This document shows positions 7,269-11,448 of a stretch of DNA of 11,448 nucleotides, piece after piece. Each line of letters begins with the position of its first letter. The first letter of the stretch is position 1. The translations under genes and the position numbers were made by a program. Under the pieces are notes generated by a model. It did not search any database, was not told the origin of the DNA, and worked only from the letters and a program-made list of their open reading frames with translations. The stretch spans positions 1-11,448 of the forward strand of contig CAMPGU010000122.1 of NCBI GenBank assembly GCA_946885645.1, written 5' to 3'. The DNA comes from an uncultured Haloferula sp. (lineage in GTDB: Bacteria; Verrucomicrobiota; Verrucomicrobiae; Verrucomicrobiales; Akkermansiaceae).

Positions 7269-8558
7269 ATGCGTTACGATCCGATCGACCCGCAGCTCTT
7301 CATCCGGAACCGGGACAAGCTCCGTTCGCTCCTCAAGCCGAACAGCATCGTCATCGTCCTGGCGAACGACATCTATCCGACGAATGCGGACGGGACGATG
7401 GCCTTCAAGCAGAACGCGGATCTCTTCTACCTGAGCGGGGTCGATCAGGAAGACACGGTGCTGGTCCTGATGCCGGACGCGAAAGATCCGAAGGAGCGCG
7501 AGATGCTCTTCCTCAAGGAGACCAGCGAGCACATCGCGATCTGGGAGGGCGAGAAGCTTACGAAGGAGCAGGCGAAGGCGGCCACCGGCATCGAGCGCAT
7601 CGAATGGAGCCACGGCTTCGAGGCCTGGATTCACCGCCTGGTGCCGCAGGCGGATCACATCTATCTGGCCACGAACGAGCACCTGCGCGCCACGGTGGTC
7701 GTGGAGACGGCGAACGACCGCTTCATCAAGAAGTGCCAGGCGCGCTACCCGCTGCACCGCTACGAGCGGCTGGCGCCGCTGATGCACCGCCTGCGCATCA
7801 CGAAGGATCCGGTGGAGATAGACCTGATCCAGAAGGCGTGCAAGATCACGGAGGCGGGCTTCCGCCGCCTGCTCGGCTTCGTGAAGCCGGGGGTGGGCGA
7901 GTGGGAGGTGGAGGCGGAATTGCTCCACGAATTCGTCCGGCGGGGATCGAGGGGCTTTGCCTACAGCCCGATCATCGGCAGCGGGAAGAACGCCTGCGTG
8001 CTCCACTATGTGGATAACGACAAGACCTGCGAGGACGGCGACATGCTGCTGCTGGACGTGGCCGCCGAGTACGCGGGCTGGGCTTCCGACCTGACGCGCA
8101 CCATTCCCGTGAACGGCCGCTTCACCTCGCGCCAGCGGGACGTTTACAACTCCGTGCTGCGGGTCTTCCGCGGTGCGAACCAGATCCTGCGCCCCGGCAA
8201 TACGCCGCTGGAGTATCAGAAGCAGGTGATCGAGCTGATGGAGGCGGAGCTGGTGAATCTCGGCCTTATCAGCGCGAAGGAAGCCAAGGAACAGGGCCCG
8301 GACAAGGCACTGGTGAAGAAGTATTTCATGCACGGCACCTCCCATCACATGGGCCTGGACGTCCACGACGTGGCGCCGCCGCACGAGCCTTTTGCGGAGG
8401 GCATGGTTTTCACCATCGAGCCCGGCATCTACATCCGCGAGGAGGGCCTCGGGATCCGGATCGAGAACGACGTGGTCATCGGCAAGAAATCGAATTTCGA
8501 CCTGATGAAGGACATCCCCATCGAGGCGGATGAGATCGAGGAACTGATGAATCGATAA
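7269..8558 (+). CDS. pepP: Xaa-Pro aminopeptidase (M24B, PepP type)
   Basis: The product is 429 aa, about the length of E. coli PepP (441 aa), and removes an N-terminal residue next to proline. Residues 1-170 are the creatinase/aminopeptidase-P N-terminal domain (SIVIVLANDIYPTNADG ... FKQNADLFYLSG, then GVDQEDTVLVL). Residues 180-429 form the pita-bread catalytic domain. All five dinuclear-metal ligands are visible: Asp263 and Asp274 (LLDVAAEYAGWASDLTRT), His359 (HGTSHHMGLDVHD), Glu384 (FTIEPGIYI) and Glu399 (GIRIENDVV). His246 (LHYVDN) and His366 match the PepP proton-shuttle positions. The ATG at 7269 is supported by GGAG at 7257-7260. There is no signal peptide, so the enzyme is cytoplasmic. 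The gene ends at a strong terminator. Confidence 0.94.
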   Translation: MRYDPIDPQLFIRNRDKLRSLLKPNSIVIVLANDIYPTNADGTMAFKQNADLFYLSGVDQEDTVLVLMPDAKDPKEREMLFLKETSEHIAIWEGEKLTKEQAKAATGIERIEWSHGFEAWIHRLVPQADHIYLATNEHLRATVVVETANDRFIKKCQARYPLHRYERLAPLMHRLRITKDPVEIDLIQKACKITEAGFRRLLGFVKPGVGEWEVEAELLHEFVRRGSRGFAYSPIIGSGKNACVLHYVDNDKTCEDGDMLLLDVAAEYAGWASDLTRTIPVNGRFTSRQRDVYNSVLRVFRGANQILRPGNTPLEYQKQVIELMEAELVNLGLISAKEAKEQGPDKALVKKYFMHGTSHHMGLDVHDVAPPHEPFAEGMVFTIEPGIYIREEGLGIRIENDVVIGKKSNFDLMKDIPIEADEIEELMNR

Positions 8559-8574
8559 GCCGCTTCCATTCACG

Positions 8575-8604
8575 AAAAAGGCCCGCCGGACGGCGGGCCT
8601 TTTT
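8575..8604. terminator. Strong bidirectional rho-independent terminator
   Basis: AAAAAGGCCCGCC (8575-8587) pairs perfectly with GGCGGGCCTTTTT (8592-8604); G8588-C8591 can close the loop further. The GC stem is flanked by an A-run on one side and a T-run on the other, so it can terminate both pepP (stop 17 bp upstream) and the convergent DUF1080 gene (stop at 8633). Confidence 0.93.
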
Positions 8605-8632
8605 GTTGAATGATCCGAACCTAATCAGGTGC

Positions 8633-9325
8633 TTACAGCTTCTTCAGGCGGATGCTGCGGAAGGCAACCTTGTCGCCGTGGTCCTGGAAGACGATGTGGC
8701 CTTTCTTGGCCTTGTTGAAGTGTTCCCAGCCGTTGAACTTGGACTTCGCCAGCAGGGCCTTGAACTCGTCCGTGCTGCTATCCACGTCTGCGGTGACGTT
8801 GCCGTTGAGGTAGAGGGTGATCTTGCTGCCCTTCACCACGATCCGGGTTTCGTTCCACTCGCCCACGGGCTTCGACCATTCCACCTTGCCGGGAATGATG
8901 TCGTAGAAGCAGCCGGCGATGTTGCCCTTCTTCGTCTCGTGGGAGTACTTGTGGCCTTCGCGGTCGAAGGAATCGAGGATCTGGTATTCCGGGCCGCTCA
9001 CCCAGGGATACTGGTGGTCCTCGGTGGAGCGCCACATGATGCCGGAATTCCCCTGATCCGCGATCTTCCACTCGCAGCGGAAATCGAAATCGCTGAATTC
9101 GTTGTCGGTGACGAGGTCGCCGCCGCCGCCGGAGGTGAGGGTGATGGCACCGTCCTCCACCTTCCACTGCTCCTTCGGCTCCTTCTCCTTGTAGGTGTGC
9201 CAGCCTTTGAGGCTCTTGCCGTCGAAGAGCAGCTTGAAGCCCTCGCGCTTCTCCTCGGGGGAGAGGGCGTTCGGGGCTGCGAAGGCGGGGAAGGACACGG
9301 CGAGCAGTAGCAGGATGGATTTCAT
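8633..9325 (-). CDS. Exported DUF1080 / 3-keto-disaccharide hydrolase-domain protein
   Basis: The 230-aa product has a signal peptide at residues 1-16 (MKS, Leu-rich core, SFPAFA) and then one DUF1080 domain of concanavalin-like fold filling the rest. Family landmarks are EGFKLLFDGKSLKGW at 28-42, WKVEDGAI at 54-61, DFDFRCEWKI at 79-88, GNSGIMWR at 92-99, GPEYQILD at 111-118, GEWNETRIVV at 155-164 and a closing GHIVFQDHGDKVAFRSIRL at 209-227. The domain is named for hydrolysis of 3-keto-glycosides, is known from gut Bacteroides, and is heavily expanded in planctomycetes and verrucomicrobia. A role in extracytoplasmic glycan breakdown is likely but the substrate is unknown. No oxidoreductase or sugar transporter lies next to it here, which weakens any pathway call. 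It sits 45 bp downstream of the aminotransferase gene on the same strand and ends at the bidirectional terminator. Confidence 0.9.
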   Translation of the reverse strand: MKSILLLLAVSFPAFAAPNALSPEEKREGFKLLFDGKSLKGWHTYKEKEPKEQWKVEDGAITLTSGGGGDLVTDNEFSDFDFRCEWKIADQGNSGIMWRSTEDHQYPWVSGPEYQILDSFDREGHKYSHETKKGNIAGCFYDIIPGKVEWSKPVGEWNETRIVVKGSKITLYLNGNVTADVDSSTDEFKALLAKSKFNGWEHFNKAKKGHIVFQDHGDKVAFRSIRLKKL

Positions 9326-9370
9326 GGTTTTCCAGCGGGTGATGCATTACGGCCATCCGGCGGCCAAGGT

Positions 9371-10441
9371 TTAGCCGAGAACGTCATCCATCGCGTCGAT
9401 CAGCTCCTGGACGGTGGCTTCGGTCTCGTTCCCCATGTTGGAAATGCGGAAGGTGGTGCCCTTGATCTTGCCGTAGCCGCCGTTGATCAGGAAGTTGTGC
9501 TTCGTCTTCAGCGCCTTGATGAAGCCGGAGAGGTCGAAGCCCTCGGGGGTTTTGAAGCAAGTCAGCGCGGTGGAGCGGTAGCCCTCCGGGGCGAAGTGCT
9601 CGAAACCGCGCCGCGCGCCCCAGGCGTGGATCATTTCGTTCGTCTTCGCGTGGCGGGCGTGACGGGCCTCGACTCCTTCCTTGTCGATGAGGCCCAGGAT
9701 GTATTGCAGGCCGTAGAGGATCGAAATGGCGGGCGTGGAGGGCGTGTTGTTCGCCGCGGCGTTCTTCGCGAACTCCTGGAAATCAAAGTAGTAGCCGCGG
9801 TTCGGCGTGCCCTTCGCGCGCTCCATGGCGGCTTCGGAAACGGCGAAAACCGCGAGCCCCGGGGGCAGCGCGAGGGCCTTCTGGACACCGGCCAGCATCA
9901 CATCGATGCCGAGCTCGTCCATCGGCGTCGGGACGGTGGAGAGCGAGGAAACCACGTCCACGATCAGCATCGTGTCCGGGAAGGATTTCACCACCTTTGC
10001 CACGCCGGCGAGGTCGTTCAGGACGCCGGTGGAGGTTTCGCTGTGGATGAAGGTGACGGTGTCGAAGCCACCCTCGGAGAGTTTCGCACGGACGGCCTCG
10101 GGGTCGATGGCCTCGCCCCAGCCGACTTGCACGGAGTCGGCCTCATAGCCGCATTTTTTCGCGACATCGAGCCACTTGTCGGAGAAGGCCCCGCAGCAGA
10201 GGCAGAGGACCTTCTTGCGGGCGAGATTGCGCAGCGCGCCCTCCATCACGCCCCAGGCGGAGGAGGTGGAGAGGAAAACCGGCCGGGACGTGCCGAAGAT
10301 GGCCTGCAGGCCCGGCTGGAGGGAGGCGTAGAGGGCTTCGAACTCGGAGCCGCGGTGCCCGATCATCGTGCGCGACATCGCGGCGAAGGTTTCCGGTGAA
10401 ACGTCGATCGGGCCGGGGCTGAACAATTTAGGCGAGGACAT
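9371..10441 (-). CDS. Class V PLP-dependent aminotransferase (alanine/serine-glyoxylate aminotransferase family)
   Basis: The product is 356 aa. It opens with LFSPGPIDVSPETFAAM and HRGSEFEALY, the standard start of the alanine-glyoxylate/serine-glyoxylate/serine-pyruvate group. PLP-site residues are visible: Asp162 (LIVDVVSSL) under the pyridine ring, Lys188 (DVMLAGVQKALALPPGLA) as the Schiff-base lysine, HSETSTGV at 133-140, and Arg332 (FRISNMGN) for the substrate carboxylate. The exact donor and acceptor cannot be settled; relatives are often annotated as soluble hydrogenase subunit, a legacy name. A Cys-rich LCLCCGAF stretch at 80-86 is unusual, since relatives mostly have small non-Cys residues there. 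The ATG at 10441 starts the conserved N-terminus; the open frame runs on to 10621 without family similarity. No clear Shine-Dalgarno. It is cytoplasmic. Confidence 0.88.
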   Translation of the reverse strand: MSSPKLFSPGPIDVSPETFAAMSRTMIGHRGSEFEALYASLQPGLQAIFGTSRPVFLSTSSAWGVMEGALRNLARKKVLCLCCGAFSDKWLDVAKKCGYEADSVQVGWGEAIDPEAVRAKLSEGGFDTVTFIHSETSTGVLNDLAGVAKVVKSFPDTMLIVDVVSSLSTVPTPMDELGIDVMLAGVQKALALPPGLAVFAVSEAAMERAKGTPNRGYYFDFQEFAKNAAANNTPSTPAISILYGLQYILGLIDKEGVEARHARHAKTNEMIHAWGARRGFEHFAPEGYRSTALTCFKTPEGFDLSGFIKALKTKHNFLINGGYGKIKGTTFRISNMGNETEATVQELIDAMDDVLG

Positions 10442-10449
10442 CGGCGCAC

Positions 10450-10477
10450 ACGGTAGGTCCGCTCGCCCGCTAGCCAA
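10450..10477 (-). promoter_or_regulatory. Candidate promoter of the aminotransferase gene
   Basis: Read on the minus strand, TTGGCT (10477-10472) and TACCGT (10455-10450) are separated by 16 bp and resemble -35 and -10 boxes. The -10 would lie only 8 bases before the ATG, implying a leaderless or near-leaderless message, in keeping with the missing Shine-Dalgarno. Apart from this and the terminator below, I see nothing else in the 172-bp gap 10442-10613. Confidence 0.3.
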
Positions 10478-10559
10478 GAGCGAAGCGCGTCTGAAATCAT
10501 TCCCGTGAAGGCCCTGCCGTCCGGAATCGGGGAGGAGCAGCGCGTGGCGGTACGCAGAA

Positions 10560-10587
10560 CTGGAGCGGCGGTTACCCGCCGCTCCAG
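10560..10587 (-). terminator. GC-rich hairpin after the six-EF-hand gene
   Basis: CTGGAGCGGCGG (10560-10571) and CCGCCGCTCCAG (10576-10587) form a perfect 12-bp stem around a TTAC loop. It starts 26 bp past the stop of the EF-hand gene in transcription order. Only a short TTCTG follows the stem on the minus strand, so the T-run is poor, but stem strength and position favour termination. Confidence 0.65.
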
Positions 10588-10613
10588 TGGAGATTTTCCA
10601 AGCGCAATGCGGA

Positions 10614-11294
10614 TCAGGCACCCGGATCCCACTCTTCGCGGGTCAGGAGCTCGTCCTCGTTTTCGTCCTGGCCGGTGAACTTCTTCAGGATCACCTGGGA
10701 CTTCACGGCGGGCGGGAAGGCGTAGGTGAATTCCTCCAGCGTGAGGTCGCCGCTTTCGTCCAGATCGGCGAGATCGAACTTCCGGAGCGGAAGGCCGGAA
10801 GTATCCTCCTGCGGGCTTTCGAGGTAACCCAGCCACTCCTCGAGGGTGACCAGATCATCGTCGTCGGCATCCGCCTTCAGGAAGCTCTTGCGCTTCTGGA
10901 TCAGGGGCTTCTTGCCCGGGATCAGGGGGGCGAATTCGAAGAGGTCGAGCGAGCCGCTCAGATCCAGGTCCGAGACCTCGAAGGCTTGCTCCGGGGATTT
11001 CTTCGGATTCTTCAGGATCTCGGCGCTGCGGAAGGCGAGCCACTCCTCAAGCGAAATCTCCTTGTCGCCGTCGTCATCGGCGTTGCGGAGAGCCTTCTTG
11101 AGCTTGCCCTTTTTCAAGGCGGGCTCGTAGAGGCTGGCGAATTCCGTCTCCGACAAGAAGCCGGAGACATCGGCGTCAGCCGTATTGAATTGTTCCGTCA
11201 GGGTCGGGGAAGTCCCGGCCGAGGCGATCAGGGTGAGCGAGGCGCCGATGAGGGAAAGGGCGACCGCGGGTTTTGGCGAACAGTATGTTTTCAT
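10614..11294 (-). CDS. Exported calcium-binding protein with six EF-hands
   Basis: The 226-aa product has a signal peptide at 1-26 (KTYCSPKPAVALSLIG, then a hydrophobic core to ASA). It then has six 12-residue EF-hand loops with Asp at position 1 and Glu at 12: 40-51, 73-84, 109-120, 142-153, 177-188 and 210-221. Ligand positions 1, 3, 5 and 12 are nearly all Asp/Asn/Ser/Glu, so all six look able to bind calcium. The loops form three pairs at a repeat of about 68 residues. The first hand of each pair ends in Glu-Phe and the second in Glu-Glu-Trp, so the protein is three copies of one two-hand unit. No enzyme domain or membrane anchor is present. A role in calcium buffering or sensing in the periplasm or outside the cell is inference. 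The start ATG at 11294 begins the signal peptide. A related gene lies just upstream. Confidence 0.88.
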   Translation of the reverse strand: MKTYCSPKPAVALSLIGASLTLIASAGTSPTLTEQFNTADADVSGFLSETEFASLYEPALKKGKLKKALRNADDDGDKEISLEEWLAFRSAEILKNPKKSPEQAFEVSDLDLSGSLDLFEFAPLIPGKKPLIQKRKSFLKADADDDDLVTLEEWLGYLESPQEDTSGLPLRKFDLADLDESGDLTLEEFTYAFPPAVKSQVILKKFTGQDENEDELLTREEWDPGA

Positions 11295-11354
11295 GGACCC
11301 GGTGAACTTCTGTCGATCTCCAGGAAAATCAAGAATTCACTCTCGCAAAAGGAA

Positions 11355-11448
11355 TTACAGCGGGAAGCGCCGGATCCCGAATTCGCGGGTGGTCAGCAGG
11401 GCGTCGTCGTCCTTGTCCTGCTTGTCGAAGCCTTTCAGAACCTTGGTC
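11355..11448 (-). CDS. C-terminal end of a second EF-hand protein (5' part beyond the window)
   Basis: The last 30 codons and a TAA stop (11357-11355) are visible. They read TKVLKGFDKQDKDDDALLTT and then REFGIRRFPL. This contains one EF-hand loop of the DxDxD...E type, beginning DKDDDALL and ending at the Glu of TTRE. The passage lines up with the end of the neighbouring six-EF-hand protein (VILKKFTGQDENEDELLTRE), so the two genes look like tandem paralogues. They are 60 bp apart on the same strand and may be co-transcribed. Signal peptide, hand number and start lie outside the window. Confidence 0.75.
   Translation of the reverse strand, partial: TKVLKGFDKQDKDDDALLTTREFGIRRFPL

Noticed and set aside
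6765..8573. 602-residue open frame on the minus strand opposite pepP and the SnoaL-like gene
   Set aside because: It is the mirror frame kept open by high GC at third codon positions of pepP. The protein is rich in Arg/His/Leu/Val of low-complexity type with no domain, and pepP with all metal ligands is plainly the real gene.
9497..10399. 300-residue plus-strand frame opposite the aminotransferase
   Set aside because: Antisense shadow of a gene with a complete PLP site; composition is Gly/Glu/Val/Arg repeats with no family likeness.
10442..10621. N-terminal extension of the aminotransferase to 10621
   Set aside because: It would run through the GC hairpin and candidate promoter and overlap the end of the EF-hand gene, and the added 60 residues have no similarity to the family.

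Overview
The window is a GC-rich, densely coded stretch of bacterial chromosome. The content suggests a member of the Verrucomicrobiota, in the range of Luteolibacter/Haloferula-type Verrucomicrobiaceae. The reasons are an exported HEWGTFT-motif protein of a kind I associate with verrucomicrobia and planctomycetes, a secreted DUF1080 (3-keto-disaccharide hydrolase) protein, exported multi-EF-hand proteins, an exported OmpH/Skp chaperone implying an outer membrane, and weak or missing Shine-Dalgarno sites. The phylum is inferred from gene content only; there is no rRNA marker here.

Layout from left to right. (1) A partial exported protein of unknown function (minus) is divergent from ompH (plus). 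(2) ompH converges on a type I DAHP synthase gene (aroG/F/H type, minus) across a 49-bp gap with two overlapping hairpins. (3) aroG is divergent from tlyA (plus), an rRNA 2'-O-methyltransferase. The short space between them is filled by an inverted repeat whose arms are each four tandem heptamers. (4) tlyA converges with only 6 bp to spare on a minus-strand operon that reads CDP-alcohol phosphotransferase, then 1-acyl-glycerol-3-phosphate acyltransferase (plsC-like), then phosphatidate cytidylyltransferase (cdsA-like), with overlapping start and stop codons. This is a compact phospholipid-synthesis cassette resembling the E. coli ynbA/ynbB pair with an added acyltransferase. (5) Divergent from it runs a plus-strand series: nadK, a small SnoaL/NTF2-fold protein, and a pepP-type Xaa-Pro aminopeptidase ending at a strong bidirectional terminator. 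(6) The rest is on the minus strand. Read in transcription order from the right edge it holds the tail of an EF-hand gene, a complete exported six-EF-hand protein, a class V aminotransferase and the DUF1080 protein.

Most genes are housekeeping: aromatic amino acid entry, NADP supply, ribosome modification, phospholipid precursors, peptide turnover and envelope chaperoning. The accessory part is the set of exported proteins. I see no phage, insertion sequence, CRISPR array, tRNA or defence locus, and no convincing new multi-gene system. The observations most worth following are the heptamer-built inverted repeat between aroG and tlyA, the CDP-alcohol phosphotransferase in which two catalytic-motif aspartates are asparagine, and the tandem EF-hand genes, the complete one being three copies of a two-hand unit. 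No gap between genes exceeds 172 bp.
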